The notes: a model not told the origin generated them from the letters alone. Counted from the first letter of the stretch, positions 13,521 to 26,584 are shown. The stretch is DNA of 64,000 nucleotides from Azolla pinnata (GCA_037176905.1 JBBBWG010026425.1:1-64000); one strand, 5' to 3'. Program-made: numbers and translations.

Positions 13521-13925
13521 CTTCGGCTCGATCTCGAAGATTCATGGCCTCAGGAATCTTTTGGCTAGCAACCCATTGTGCGTGCTCAACCGAGAAGAAT
13601 TTCAGGATCTTTGGCCACAAGAGGCCGACTTTCTGCCGATGGTGATTCTTGGCCTCAGGAATCTCTGGTTGGCATCTGGAATCTCTGGTTGGCATCTGGA
13701 ATCTCTGGCTGACAACTGTCGTGTGGTCCAACAAAGAAGAAATTTTCAGGATCTCAGGCCGGCTTTCGCCTCGGCCCCATCCCGAAGATTCCCAGCCTCA
13801 GAGCATCTGGAATCTTTGGCCCGGTGACTGACCACTGCGTGTTGAACCGAGGAGAAATTCAGGATGTTTCTGGCGAGAAGAGGCCGACGTGCTTCGGCTC
13901 GATTCCCGAAGATTCCTGGCCTCTC
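13521..13925. repeat. Degenerate ~120-bp repeat, at least three copies
   Basis: Related blocks begin near 13522, 13772 and 13890. Each has a CTTCGGCTCGAT-like start, GAAGATTC, TGGCCTC, GGAATCTTTTGG, an ACCGAGNAGAA segment and AAGAGGCCGAC. Two short GGAATCTCTGGTTGGCATCT repeats lie at 13658-13705. The last block runs straight into the 32-bp array, so that array probably arose by amplifying the GGAATCTTTTGG part of this unit. Confidence 0.75.
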
Positions 13926-14426
13926 TTGGAATCTTTTGGCTTGCATATGGAATCTTTTGGCTTGCATTTGGCTTGCATCTGGAATCTTTTGGCTTGCATT
14001 TGGCTTGCATCTGGAATCTTTTGGCTTGCATTTGGCTTGCATCTGGAATCTTTTGTCTTGCATTTGGCTTGCATCTGGAATCTTTTGGCTTGCATTTGGT
14101 CTGCATCTGGAATCTTTTGGCTTGCATTTGGCTTGCATCTGGAATCTTTTGGCTTGCATTTGGCTTGCATCGGAATCTTTTGGCTTGCATTTGGCTTGCA
14201 TCTGGAATCTTTTGGCTTGCATTTGGCTTGCATCTGGAATCTTTTGGANNNNNNNNNNNNNNNNNNNNNNNNNNNNNNNNNNNNNNNNNNNNNNNNNNNN
14301 NNNNNNNNNNNNNNNNNNNNNNNNNNNNNNNNNNNNNNNNNNNNNNNNGGAATCTTTTGGCTTGCATTTGGCTTGCATCTGGAATCTTTTGGCTTGCATT
14401 TGGCTTGCATCTGGAATCTTTTGGAT
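13926..14426. repeat. 32-bp minisatellite interrupted by an assembly gap
   Basis: The unit is GGAATCTTTTGGCTTGCATT followed by TGGCTTGCATCT, 32 bp, nearly perfect for about ten copies before the gap and two after it. Low divergence suggests recent expansion. It ends about 20 bp before the CTT tract in the RsgA 5' flank. Confidence 0.95.
14249..14348. other. Assembly gap (100 N) inside the 32-bp array
   Basis: Exactly 100 N, a conventional placeholder for a gap of unknown length. Identical repeat units flank it, so the true array is probably longer than shown. Confidence 0.97.
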
Positions 14427-14446
14427 GTGGTTTCAACTGAAAAGAA

Positions 14447-14498
14447 TTTCTTCTTCTTCTTCTTCTTCTTCTTCGTCTTCGTCTTCTTCATCTTCTTC
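14447..14498 (+). promoter_or_regulatory. CTT pyrimidine tract upstream of RsgA
   Basis: An almost pure (TTC)n tract lies 170-220 bp upstream of the RsgA ATG. Similar tracts precede the receptor kinase and thioredoxin genes in this window. CT-rich tracts near plant transcription starts are known; a role here is inference. Confidence 0.4.
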
Positions 14499-14671
14499 TT
14501 GTGTACAGTGTCCACAGACGATCAGAAGAGAAGGAACAGAGCGAACGAGGAACAGAGCGAGCGACGAAGGAAGGAAGGAAGGAACAGAGCGCGCGAAGAA
14601 GGAAGGAACAGAAGGAAGGGAACAGAGCGGCAAGACAGGAGCAGCTCAGAAACTCCGTCCTTTCTGCAGAG

Positions 14672-17600
14672 ATGCTGCTGCCATGGCGGAGCTCTCCATC
14701 TCCATCTCCATCTCCATCTCCAGACCAGTGCAGGAAGCTTCACTCCACAACCCAGCAAACCTCATTCGCCCCCCCGCCTCGTCTCCAACCTCCCTCCCAT
14801 CGTCGATCGTCGTTGTCGCTGTTGTCGTCGTCGTCATCATCATCATCATCATCATCATCCCTCCATATCCGATCGTCTTCTGCAAGACGGCCCGAGAGCA
14901 GAGATCCGCCTCCGCCCGTGAAGAATCTCCGCGCCAAGAAGAAGCCCCGCGACTTCTCCAAATCCCACGTCCCCGTCACGCTCGAGCGCCCTTCGCTCCG
15001 TCATTCCTTTGCGACTCTGGATGAAGAGGATCCGTTCCCTCTCAGTCCCGATCAAGCTGTTGGTGAGGTTGTCTCCGCCCAAGCCAACTTTCTGAGGATC
15101 ATCGTCCTCAAATCAGGTGAGCCATTCCACCATGGTTGTATTCGAGCAGGCTAAATCTCGATTGGCTGGTTGTTAGCTTGTGCATTCTTTCGGTCGATCA
15201 TGGCACTGATTGGCTATTTGCTCTTTCTGTTTTTTTTGGTCAGTTGTTGCATCGATCGATCATCTATTTGTTTTCGTTGTTCAACCGGTGGATCGATTGT
15301 CAGTTTGTTTCTGTAAAATTGACACATTGATCTGTTGTTTATTTTTGTCTGATCAATCGATCAATCTGTTTTTTGGTTTCGAGCATCGATTGATTAATTG
15401 ATGCTTAATTTGCGCTTTTTTTGGAATTGACTCATTGATTGCTAAATTGCAACTGTTTTGTGACCTTTTCTGGCAGCTAGTTGGCGTTTTTGAAGTGGTT
15501 GACTGATTGTTGGGTGATTAGTTTGATGTCTTGCTTATGCCAATTTGTTGGAACCAATTTTGTTGACTGTCTTTTTGGTTTATATGTTATATTGATTGAT
15601 CGATTTTCTCAAGCATTCTTTTGCTTAACTAATGAAAATGGTTCTTTTTGGCCAATATGTTAAATTTCTCAATTGATTTTCTTCAGCATTTGTTTTCTTA
15701 ACTAATAGAATGTTAATTGGACTTTAGTACAATGAAATAATCTTTCCCTGTATTCCACTCCTTTTTCATGACAAGCTTAGGCTTTCATAATGATCATGTT
15801 GATATAGGGAAAAGGGCGTAATAGCAAGTATTTGACGCCCTGAATGTATATTTTCAGGGCTTATGAGCAGCAATGTGACAAGTACCGAGAGAGATGCAAA
15901 AACACCCGAGCATTCAATGATTGGGACTGAACTTTTATGCGTGGTAAGGGCTGTTCTAAAGAAGGTTAAAAAGGTGATCATGGTGGGAGACAAAGTTCTT
16001 GTTTCTGGTATCGACTGGATCGATGGGCGTGGAATGGTTGAAGAAGTTTTTGCTAGGAAGAGCGAGACTTCAGATCCTCCAGTAGCAAATGTGGACCAGA
16101 TTCTTGTACTCTTTTCTCTTGATCATCCGCGGCCAGAACCGATGTCTGTGAGCAGATTTGTATTGGAGGCAGAATCCACCGGAATACCATTCACTCTAGT
16201 TTTTAACAAAATTGATCTAGTTTCAGAGGAAGTAAGTGTTTGAAACTCATTGACTTTCACCTTAGATGCATGACCTGTTAATGCTCTAACTCTAGCATGT
16301 ACATGACAGTAATTTATGCATCATATATATGGCTACAGGTAGTGCTTTAAATCTGTAAAAATAGTAGAGGGCTCCAACTTTCTGTAAAGACTGGGGTGAA
16401 AATGATTGAGGCTTTGGTAGGACACAATTGCGTTTACATAATCTACAGTATCATGATACAAAATATACCCTATTATTCTGTCATCATCAGGATACCTTGG
16501 CATTTTCATTTGATAGGCATATGCAACATTTTCTCATGTATGCTTCACAAGTAGCTCTCAGTATTGATCCTTTTATAGCAATTAACCGATCGAGCAACCT
16601 GAATAGGAGATTTAACACCTTGACGCTCAGTGAACAACTCTGTGGCAATGCACAGTCTGCCATTGTATTGTGTACCATAGATTGTGACCAGCTTTGTGGT
16701 AGTGCGCATGCAATGCAGAAGGCTTGATATCTTGAGATCATTGAATTTGCACTTTTGATCTAGAGAGGTATGTAATTGCTTCGGGTCTTGGCAGTTCATG
16801 TTTTGTGTCTTCTTTGTACAGGATATCTCTTCTTGGGAATCGAAGATGAACTCATGGGGTTATAAACCTCTTTTCTGCAGTGCTTCGAGAAATTCAGGCC
16901 TTGATTCATTGGTAGATATATTGGCAAATAAAACCAGTGTCATCATTGGACCAAGTGGAGTTGGAAAATCCAGCGTGATCAATGCCTTGGGTGATGTTGC
17001 AGGTTTAAACCCTTGGACCAAATGTGCAGATGGAGAAGATAGCTCATTTGATATTGAGGTGGTGAGTCACCAAACCTCAGCAAGCTTCCATTCTTCATGA
17101 AAGCATGTTTTGTTCATGATATTTGGAACAAGATGATATAACTTTTTAAAGAAGAAAACTTAAATGTTTGGTTAACATGTAAAAAGAATTGAGACCATTC
17201 ATCTAGTCGGTATTGTTGGTTGAGGAATCTTTTCTTTCCTAGCCTTTCGGTAGGGTTTAGGACTGAGTAACGACTGATACTTGTAACTACAGACATAGTA
17301 AAGCTAGAAGTCGAGCACTGTCAAATTTCAATACAAAATTTAACCAGGATTGTTGCATGATAATCCAGGTACAAAACTCCAATGAAGAATTTGAAGAGCA
17401 AATGGTGGGGGAAGTTTCTGAACGAAGTGGTCGTGGCAAGCATACAACCCGTAATGTAAGCTTGCTCAGACTGCCGAGTGGTGGATACCTGGCAGATACC
17501 CCAGGATTCAGTCAACCAAGCCTGAGGAAAGTGACTAGCAAATCGTTGCCACAACTGTTTCCAGAGGTAATCTCGTGAAAAATGGAACACCAAAATGTCA

Positions 17601-18570
17601 TTAGCATTCGTAAATATGGAAATTTGGGTAGTTTGTTCCGGGTATTAACCAGCTCATTATCCGATTGGTCTTGTTACTGAATGAATCCTTCAAGGCAGTT
17701 TTGTTTCTCGAACTGTTTTAAGAGGCAATCTCATTAGAAGAAAAAAGTTACCATTAAAACCATAGGTGCTCACAAATATGATCGAAAGGAGGATTGGGAT
17801 ATAGCATTTTCCGGATATTTTCAGCTCAGTATCAAATTTTTGTTAAATCAGACTGATTATTCTTGTTATTCATTGAAATTCTTCAAGGAAGTTTTGTTTG
17901 TTAGGAGTTCAATTGGGACATGCTGATCAGAAAGTGTTGTTTTTCTTCGTGAAATAGATCAGGAGCAGAACATCTGAGAGGGAGTGTGCCTTCTCGGACT
18001 GCATGCACATGAACGAACCGAACTGTGTGGTTGGAGGAGACTGGGAGCGTTATGCCCACTACCTTCAGCTTCTTGAGGAGCTACGGAAACGTGAAGATGT
18101 AGAACTGCGAACATTTGGAACCAAGCGAGAGAGCGAAATGAGGTATTTTTTTTGGTTCAGACATTCGCTCTTGATCGATCGAATGGGGAATTCCAAGGAC
18201 TAAATGAAGAAATTTGGAGCCACTTGTTTTTTCATGAATTTCAATGGCTTGCCAAGTTTATGCAAGGAAAAAACTTTCTTGTTTCTTAATCAAATCATAT
18301 GGCATGCCAAGATTAAAGGAGGGAATTCATACGTGCTTGTATTTTTTTTTATCAATTGAATGGCGGTCCTTGATGACCCTCCTGTGTATTTGTTTTGATG
18401 GGCCTAGGTATAAGATGAAAGCATCAGGAATCAAGCAAGCAGAGCCACGGCTTGTAATGAAGACACATCGGCGTATTTCCAGGCATCAAGAGAAACAAGA
18501 CCTTGCACAGGAGCTCGGAGAAGTGGAGAGTCTGTTGGGAAGCCAAAATTCAAACAAAACCGAAAGCTGA
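14672..18570 (+). CDS. RSGA: Circularly permuted GTPase RsgA (YjeQ), probably chloroplast
   Basis: Six exons: 14672-15116, 15858-16231, 16822-17061, 17369-17566, 17958-18142, 18408-18570; 534 residues, all in phase. RsgA is a GTPase that checks late maturation of the small ribosomal subunit. The first ~110 residues are Ser/Pro/Arg-rich with a microsatellite-coded Ser run, like a plastid transit peptide. An OB-fold region follows (about 130-200). The permuted G motifs come in the diagnostic order G4 (NKID, ~264), G1 (GPSGVGKS, ~316), switch (GRGKHTT) and G3 (DTPG, ~396). The zinc knuckle CAFSDCMHMNEPNC has the expected Cys/Cys/His/Cys set. The start was chosen as the in-frame ATG giving a transit-peptide-like N-terminus; an in-frame ATG at 14501 exists but would code repeat-derived, Glu/Arg-rich sequence. 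Confidence 0.95.
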
Positions 18571-20355
18571 AAAAGTCTACGAGTTTTGCTGCTTCTCCAT
18601 AGCTTGCTGTACTAAAGAAGGTTTTCTCCCTTGACTCCCCTCTCTATACATCAAAATCATTTGAGGGTGTTCTCGAAGATGTTTTGGAGGTTAAGAATCG
18701 GCCTCCCATTTCGCATCGCTGCAGGAAAGCAATATATCATCAAATTGTGAAATTCCGAAGCCGAGTTGTGTCAAACTGTAATATATCAAAACTCGATCGA
18801 GAAAAAGGAGACGCATATTTTATGCGATTTTACTACTAACCACCTGCTTATGGGGAATGAGGCATTAGATCATTGCTTTTCAACATCAGATGGAATGGGT
18901 TCAAAAAGGCTGGTGAGGTGGAGCTGAAACCCAGGAATTGAACCGATGCATTGGAGAGAAGGTTGTTTCTTCTGGTTCTTCAAAGAGGAAGTATGTGCTT
19001 TGTCTTTACAGTGAGTGAATGAATGAATGAATGAATGAATGACTGATTATGGGCAAATCTCAGGTGTTATGGAAATTCAGATTGTTTGTCCACAATACTT
19101 TTGAACATGGTGTATGATCTTTTCGAAGCAGGATTTGTACATATCCTCTTATTGCTTGAGAAAAGCCATTCTCTGAAAAGCCTGAAGCTACTGAAATTGT
19201 GAAATTGAGTTTCATGGATTCAATGTACTGATTTGGGCACAAAGAAAATTTGCCTTCTTATCAATTACGCTTAGAGTTTTTGCGAAAAAAAGCACTTGTA
19301 ACTCTGTATTTGTACGATAAAAACCTTGATCACTCTTTTTTAAGTGTAAACAAGCCTGATAACTACTACATTTGATATGTGTGATGATGGAGCCGGAATC
19401 GTGCACATAAAGCCCGATTCGAGCTCAAAATCATGGTTTGATAAGTATGATTTCAAATAAGTTTGATTTCAAATAAGTCTGATTTCAAAGAAGTCTTATT
19501 GAGGTTGTTTTTCTAGCATTGGAACCCAACCAATAAAACAAATGTTTCCAAATTAGAGGAGTCCATGGCCAGAAGAAGAAGAAGAAGAAAAAGAAGAAGA
19601 AGCCATGGGTCCAGATTACAGTCTCCTCGAATCCTTCCGTATTCCAGTTAAAAGGTCGAAATCGCATGCTTTCTGATCCAAATCGGAATGCCGCAAATCG
19701 ACACAGATCTCTAGACTCTGAACCACATAACAACGTTGCACGCTTGTTCTGTGATCATCTGCTTCGCGTCGGAACCAAAAAAAAAAGAAAAAAAAAACCC
19801 ACACAAATCGTGCTCCGGAACGTTTCAAGAACTCGTACTCTGCTGCAGGGTTCCCAATAGTTACTGATCGCACCCTTCAAAACCACCGTTGCGTTCTCTC
19901 TCAGTTTTTCTGTTTTTTTTCCGTAGGCGTAATTTTTGTCTCTGGTAAAAAAAAACAACCTGACAATACAGCAAAACTCCTGCTATCGATATTGCTTAAA
20001 AAATAGCGATGTGGCAAATCTGCAATACGAAAATGTCATAAATTTTTAACTCCTCTGATCTTCTGACTCCTCTCGACGACAAACAAGTTTGCCATATCAC
20101 ATCATCACGAACCTTTAAAGTATCCTCTGCATAGTGGTTGAGATACTCCAGAAAGGGCATCGAATAAGAAAACCGTTTTTTTTTCAAGCTCCAAACTTAT
20201 ATATGCCACATACCCAAAATACCTAAAAGATAATCAGAACACAATCTTGTTCCGGCTTTATGCTGTCTTGATCCCGGGGGATCGATCGACGAGGGCCTCG
20301 GATCGTATCTCGGCCCCAGGAAAACAAAAGCCCAATCAGAAGAAGAGCTGCTTGG
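18571..20355. other. Intergenic region with minor repeats
   Basis: No gene recognised. It holds an AATG microsatellite (19013-19040), three copies of a ~20-bp GATTTCAAATAAGT unit (19450-19500) and a GAA tract (19573-19601). Probably RsgA 3' UTR followed by spacer. Confidence 0.55.
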
Positions 20356-20630
20356 CTTGTACAAGACGCGTAAACCAGCAGCAGAAACAATCAGCTCGAG
20401 AAATCATCGGTAAAATCTGCTCGAGAAGATGACCTTACCGCTCTCCAGGACCTCTGCTCTTCAGATCGATGCGAAGCTCTCCCCTCTTGGGGCTTGTACA
20501 AGACACGTATGTAAACCAAGCAGCTCGAGAAATCGTCGAAAAGAATCTGCCCGAGAAGATCACCTTACCGATCTCCGGAATCTGCGTTCTTCGGATCGAC
20601 GAGAAGCTCTCTCGTCGCAGAGCCTTTCGA
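20356..20630. repeat. 137-bp tandem duplication
   Basis: Two diverged copies begin with CTTGTACAAGAC at 20356 and 20493 and share AGCTCGAGAAATC, GAGAAGAT(G/C)ACCTTACCG and GAAGCTCTC. Noncoding, upstream of the receptor kinase. Confidence 0.8.
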
Positions 20631-20775
20631 TTTCGAGCTCGAAAAGAAAAAAAGCCAGGAAACGAAACAAAATCGATCACGAGAATCGGAAGCTCAAACC
20701 CCGGAAGAAAGTCATGAGCAAAACCAAATCCAAATCTGAGATCTATTCTCAACTCTATTATATATCCATTTCATT

Positions 20776-21206
20776 TCTTCATCATCATCATCTTCTTCTT
20801 CTTCTTCTTCTTCTTCTTCTTCTTCTTCTTCATTTCTTCCTTCTTCTTCTTCTTCTTCTTCTTCTTCTTCCCCTGTTCTTCTTCTTCTTCTTCTTCTGAG
20901 CTTTTGCTGCTGCGGCTATGGCGCGGTAGGACCCATCACGCATTCCTCCACGCTTTCTCGATTCCGCCATCGACCCACCTCGTGATTCGAGCCCCCAGAG
21001 CCAGGAAGACGATCTCCCTGTCAGCAAGCTCTCAGAGCCCTGCTCCGCATTCCCACCAAACTGTCGCCTTTTCAACCTTTTCCGCCGCTGCAGAAATTTT
21101 GACTTCTTTCTCGGCCCTCCTCCCTCTTCCTTCCTTTCCTTCTTCCTCTTCTTCCTTCTTCTTTCTTCTTCTTCTTCTTCGTTCTTCTTCTTCTTCTTTT
21201 TCCCAT
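20776..21206 (+). repeat. CTT/TTC tracts upstream of the receptor kinase
   Basis: Two pyrimidine blocks (20776-20899 and 21120-21206), mostly TTC triplets, flank about 220 bp of ordinary sequence. This may mark the distal transcription start of the receptor kinase, whose ATG lies 2.5 kb downstream behind a probable 5'-UTR intron. That link is inference. Confidence 0.5.
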
Positions 21207-23631
21207 GGGTTCTTCTCATGGCCCTTGACTATCTAGTCCCTGCTTCATATTCTTGCTTCCTGTTGACCGGTTTCAAATCGCCGTAGATGATGACCCTTCG
21301 AGCCCTTCTCCTGCTTTAGGTGGATAGCGCTTCTCTCCCTGAAAAAACAAGAAAAAAAAGAGGGACTATGTGCTCACTGTTTTCAAACAATGGCTCCTTC
21401 ACCTCAAGTTAGCCATGGTTTCTGAGCATTTCGCATTTAGATCCACGAGCGTTTTTGGCCAGTGACTTGATGCCAATTGTGGTTATGGATTTCGGTTACT
21501 ACCGAATGCAGGCTGGAACCATGACTTGATTTTGCAAGATTTTGGCTTTAGCTTGTCTATTTCGATGCAATATGTGTTTTAGCATCTCTGCCGAGCACTT
21601 GATGAAGAAAAACAAGGTTTCATGAATTCTTCTAGGGGTAAGAAGCTTCTTTCATTCGTCAGCATTTTGTTGAATCAACGAATGTATGTGTGTTCATCTC
21701 TATAGGTTTGAACCGTACATGCATATTTCTATAAATAGATAGATAGATTAATCGATCAATCGATCGGCATTTTCTTAATTTGTACCCCAGAGCAATGCAT
21801 CGATGAACTGTATTTAGAATCTCTGTATTGGAAAGATAGAATTAAGATAAACTAAATTTCTTTTCATAATGTGGCCACAATGCATAACAAAGGGATGCAA
21901 TCAAGGAGAATGAATGTTTCTTGTGTCTTTATGATGGATGGTTTTCTTGTTAAATGTCAAGAAATAACGATGATCTATGCCAATCGTGATGACATTTCAC
22001 AGAATTAGTAGTCACATTACTACGTGGTCGACTCATGGTTATCAGGAAGTGTGTGCCTTTTTTTGTGATGATCTATCCCATCACGATGAAATTTGAGAAG
22101 ATGCCAGATCGATGATCACAACGATTTAATTTGAGCCTTGGTAAAAAAAATGCATTCGAATTTCTTTTCTAAACTGATTGCATTGTCCAAGCTGTGAAAC
22201 TTGCTCATCTGTTGCTCTGACAGTCTGCTTTTTGAGGGTTTGTTTTTGACTCTTGCAATGGGTTGCAAGTTAACGCATATCAAGATCACCAGATGGATTG
22301 GTATCATGGATCTTTAAAAGCAACACGAAATGTTTTTCCACCATTTATAAAGAACAATTAACTACCTTAGAAGGGGTATTCGTCTCTAGTTTCTTCCAAC
22401 CTCTTTTAGGTTTATATTATCCTTGCAGTGGCCGAGGATACTGATTGTGTGTATAAAGCATTGGATTTCACCACATAGATTTCAGAATCTTCCTTTAGTG
22501 ATGGGCCTTCCTGCTATTTAGTTTCAAATTTTTATGATTTCGTCTTTCATGTCCACCATTGGAAGGAAATTTCCCTTTGTCAGTTTCGAATTTTGGACAT
22601 GCTCAGGAACAAGTTATGTCAGATTGGAGAACTTGGTGCTAGATATAAACCAAAAGAAGGGTAATGGCAATGGAGATGCCTTGAATAAAATGGCTTTGAA
22701 TGGAACCATTATCAGTCTAGTGGATCTGCAAGATATGACATCATCTGAAATACTGCACAAGTGATGAATTGTTCATCTCTCTTTTCAAAAGGAATCCTAA
22801 GTAGAACCTTAGATCTTCAATTATCACGCTTTTGCATGTGTATCCTCTGCATAAGTTTGAAGCTGATGTAACAAGGATAGATATAATACAACAAAGAAGG
22901 ATATTTGAAATTAATGCTTTTTCTGAAGCATCTGTTGTTTCCGAAGAATGCCTCACATTTTGATTGACAAGGCTTATGATTATAACTGTAGTGGCATAGC
23001 CTGTGGAATTGATGGTTTAAAAGTTCTACTATTGTGAGCTGGAAGATGAGGGTTACTCTTTTAGCTTGTTATCCATATCACTTGTACTGGCATTTGTTGC
23101 GTGGGATTGTATTTTTGCTCAAGGATTTCCTTTTTGGCATCTTCTTCTAAAATTTGTGGACTTCATTTCAAAACCTCTGGAAAGCATACTTTCTGAGGCT
23201 AAAAAGACAGTTATTTGATGCTTCAAAGTTCTTAAATTTTGGTGCCTGGAATGTTGACCAGAGGTAACATACTTCTGGAACAATGATCTAATAGAATATC
23301 TGGGCCTCAGATAATTCATTGATACAAACCTTTTATCCCATCAAGAAACTAATGTTGATTTGAACTTACGAACCACATGATCAAAGTGGACATTGTTTCT
23401 TTTGTATTATGTCGCATGAGTACTAAAGATTAGTTAAACACCATAATCAATTGAATGTGATAAAACTGCATAGAGTTTCTGAAGCCCATTTTATGTAGTA
23501 TATTGGAGAGATGTAGAGAAATAAGAAGTTTTCACTTAGTTCATTTATTTCTATCTGTATTGTGAGTTACAATATCTGTTCAAGAGAGGCTTTCTAAATT
23601 AATTATTTGTTGGTTATTTAATTGAACAGGA
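21207..23631. other. Noncoding interval, possible 5'-UTR intron of the receptor kinase
   Basis: Only short unrelated open frames. A good 3' splice site ends at 23630 (polypyrimidine-poor ATTGAACAG) 46 bp before the kinase ATG, which suggests a leader intron ends here. I could not fix its donor. Confidence 0.4.
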
Positions 23632-23673
23632 ATGTATGTATCACCACGCAAAAGTGGCTTTGTCAAAGGCTGA
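23632..23673 (+). promoter_or_regulatory. Upstream ORF, 13 codons, ending 3 nt before the kinase ATG
   Basis: Just after the proposed 3' splice site, ATG at 23632 opens the frame MYVSPRKSGFVKG and stops at 23671-23673. The main ATG follows at 23677. Such a close uORF usually lowers or conditions translation of the main ORF. It exists in the mRNA only if the leader starts at or before 23631. Confidence 0.45.
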
Positions 23674-23676
23674 AGA

Positions 23677-26551
23677 ATGTCCAACTTGTTGTCAACAGGT
23701 CTTGTAATTGGAATTTCCATAGGCATAACAATTGGGCTGGTGATTGGAGGCAGCATTCTCATTTGCTATTATAGATCTCAGAAGAAGCCAGAGCAGCAGA
23801 TCCAAGAACCTAATTCTGATTGGCAAGGCATGGAACTTCCTATTCGTGTGAATGGGCTAGATGCAAGCTCAATGTTATCAGATGTAACGATTGGTACAGA
23901 TTCACCTCCTCGTGGGAAGGCAAAGAATAGTACTTTCAAATCATGGTTTGCAAATGGAGAAAAGAATAGTAATGCCATCCTTTCTCACTCGGGCCTTCCA
24001 AGTTTCCCTTATAAGTAAGCAAACAATTTTCATCATCTTGTTTCAAGCAAAACTATAAGAGCATTTCCTGTTTATTATATGATTTAAGAAGGGGTATCTT
24101 ATCTTCCTTTCAGTTTAAGGTAATATTGCTTGCAAAGATAAAACTATTGTATTCCTCTGAGTTGACATACCTTGAAAGCACAGCATTTGGATTATAAACC
24201 TCATTTTCTAACCAATGCATTCGGCAGCTGTAGTTCAACCATGATGATTATCTACTGCCAATAATTGTGTCATGTCATGCAATACTGGTGTTTGTGAATT
24301 ACCATGTCTGGACTGTTGTTTTTTGAATCTTCGGAAGAAAACTTAACAATCTAGTGCCAAATAGTTAATTCCCCTCTTTTAATGAGATTATCTATGATTT
24401 ATATCTTTCACTTGTCATTTAATGTATATAATATGCGTTTGTATTGCTTATCTTGCATTTTTCTCAGGGAGCTTCAGAGAGCAACATGTAACTTCACCAC
24501 CAAATTAGGAGAAGGAGAATTCGGCCCTGTTTACAAGGCTGTAATGCCAGAGGGTGGCATGTTTGCAGTTAAAGTTCTTTCATCACAGTCGAGACAAGGC
24601 GAGAAAGAATTCCTGAATGAGGTATGCCAAAGAGATCTTTCAGTTTAACTATTGGTTGATTCACCTTGGTCTGTAAATTCGCATTGCAATATACAATTGC
24701 TAAAATCCTCATACACATAAATTGTTTAGGGTTTAGGGTTTCATTAATTTGAACCGATTAGAAAACCATAACAACGTATTCCGCACATTTATGAGCAGAT
24801 TTAAGCAACATAATTGTCAATTCTTAGAAGAATAAGTTGAAATGGATGCAAGCTCTCGTCTTGATTACATCAGTGGTAGATCTTTGAAGAGATTTCTTTC
24901 TGATAGCATGCTTGTGTTTAATCAAAAAACAGTGATTTTGTTCTTAGGTGGTTCTACTGGGCAGGTTGCATCACAGGAATTTGGTCAATCTTGTTGGTTA
25001 TTCTGCCGAGAAGGGTCATCGTATATTAGTATATGAGTTCATGAGCAACGGGAGCCTTGAAAAATTAATTTATGGTAAATATGTGTTCTGTCACCATTGA
25101 AGTTTCTGTATCACAAAGATAGTTTTTTGGTCTGACCAATCTCTTGTTTTTTGGCCTTATTTTCTCAGATCATGATCGTGAACCACTCTCTTGGAACTTG
25201 CGTGTCCGAATAGCTCAGGATGTAGCACTAGGGATTGAATATCTTCATGATGGAGTATGCAAAAAACATCCCTCCGATATTCTTCTTTGAACTCTGTTGT
25301 GTTGATAGGCTGAACTCTACTCATTTTACAGAGTCTAGGAAATTATGAACAGAAATATCTGATGAGAAGTCTTGTTATGTATATGTTTTTTTTTTCAGGC
25401 ATCACCACCCATAATACATCGAGACATTAAATCTGCTAATATACTACTGGACGCGTCTATGAAAGCAAGGGTATGATTAGAAGACATACCCAACAAAAGA
25501 CAAAAGCATAGATGCAATGTGGATCTGTGTAATGGTTTTCACCAAGTTTTGATCATGTTTGCACAATAATCATTGTTTTAGGTTTCTGATTTCGGCCTCT
25601 CTAAAGAAGCAGGAGCTGGAAACCATACATCCGTTGTAAGGGGAACATTCGGTTATGTAGATCCTGAATATGTCTCAACAAGAAAGTTCACCCCCAAAAG
25701 TGATGTATATAGTTTTGGGATTTTGCTGTTTGAGCTGATCACAGCCAGGAATCCACAGAAGGGCCTCATGAATTACGTCGGTCTGGTAAAGATGTTCTTA
25801 TTCTTCTGTAGGAATTATGCATGTCACGACGTCTCAAAATTTTATGCTTAGGGAGAATTAAACAAAACGCCTAACAAAATTAGAAATGACAATTTAACGC
25901 CTACTGAAATCAGAAATTACAAATTGTCGCATAATCTTATCTTCCGTGAAAAATTAACACCCAAGTAATTCCACTAGTATTGTTTTTATTCTTAATCACT
26001 TCCCGCTAATTGATCCGCTATATTCGATTACCAAAAGTTAGTAATTTTAGAATTTAATTAATCGATTGAAATGTTAATTCGGCGTTCATCAAGTGATTGA
26101 GTGTAAACCAATCAGTTGATGCGATGCTACTCGAACTCACAATCAATTGATTTGGTGTTAAATCAAATCAATCGCGTGGTTGATGTTTAAAACCAGGCGC
26201 TCGTATGTAATTTCGAGCTGGTTAGACGGTTTGTTTCTGGGAAAATTTTCCGTCTTGCTTAATCTGAAAAAGGGCTGATCTAATGTCATACAGGCATTGC
26301 TAAGCGTCGAGGGCGAGGAGGGGTGGGAGGAGATCGTAGACGACAGGATCAGTAAAGAGGTGAATAAAGAGGAGCTGAAAGCGATAGCAACTCTCGCGAA
26401 GCAATGCGTGAGCCCGAGCTCCAAGAGCAGGCCGCAAATGAGAGAGGTCTCGCAGCAGCTCTTGCGGTTGGGGAACAAAAGGTCCACCAGCCGCAGTAGC
26501 AGAGCTACTTCTTCTACGCTGGCCATACCCGAACATGTCGACGAAAGCTGA
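23677..26551 (+). CDS. CRLK-like receptor-like protein kinase
   Basis: Seven exons: 23677-24014, 24468-24621, 24948-25074, 25169-25254, 25399-25470, 25582-25785, 26294-26551; 412 residues, in phase. It lacks an ectodomain: a single Ile/Gly-rich membrane span (about 8-28) is followed by a juxtamembrane segment with [19 protein letters not shown], very like calcium/calmodulin-regulated receptor-like kinases (CRLK1/2, cold signalling through MEKK1 in Arabidopsis). The kinase domain has GEGEFGPVY (127-135), the VAIK-type lysine in FAVK (148), HRDIKSAN (242-249, an RD kinase), DFG (262-264), [10 protein letters not shown] and a subdomain XI Arg in SRPQM. All catalytic residues are present, so it should be active. 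Calmodulin binding cannot be judged by eye. Intron 2 holds a short TTTAGGG pair (24728). Confidence 0.94.
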
Positions 26552-26584
26552 TGAAAGGAGAGACGAAGCAGCGGAGCTTTTACA

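Noticed and set aside
13746-15024. Large plus- and minus-strand frames crossing the N gap, up to 386 codons
   Set aside because: They read 32-bp repeats and gap characters, not coding sequence. Only the frame starting at 14672 belongs to a gene.
20904-21236. 110-codon frame as an upstream coding exon of the receptor kinase
   Set aside because: Ser/Phe-rich C-terminus comes from CTT tracts. CRLK-type kinases begin at the membrane span, which the ATG at 23677 provides.
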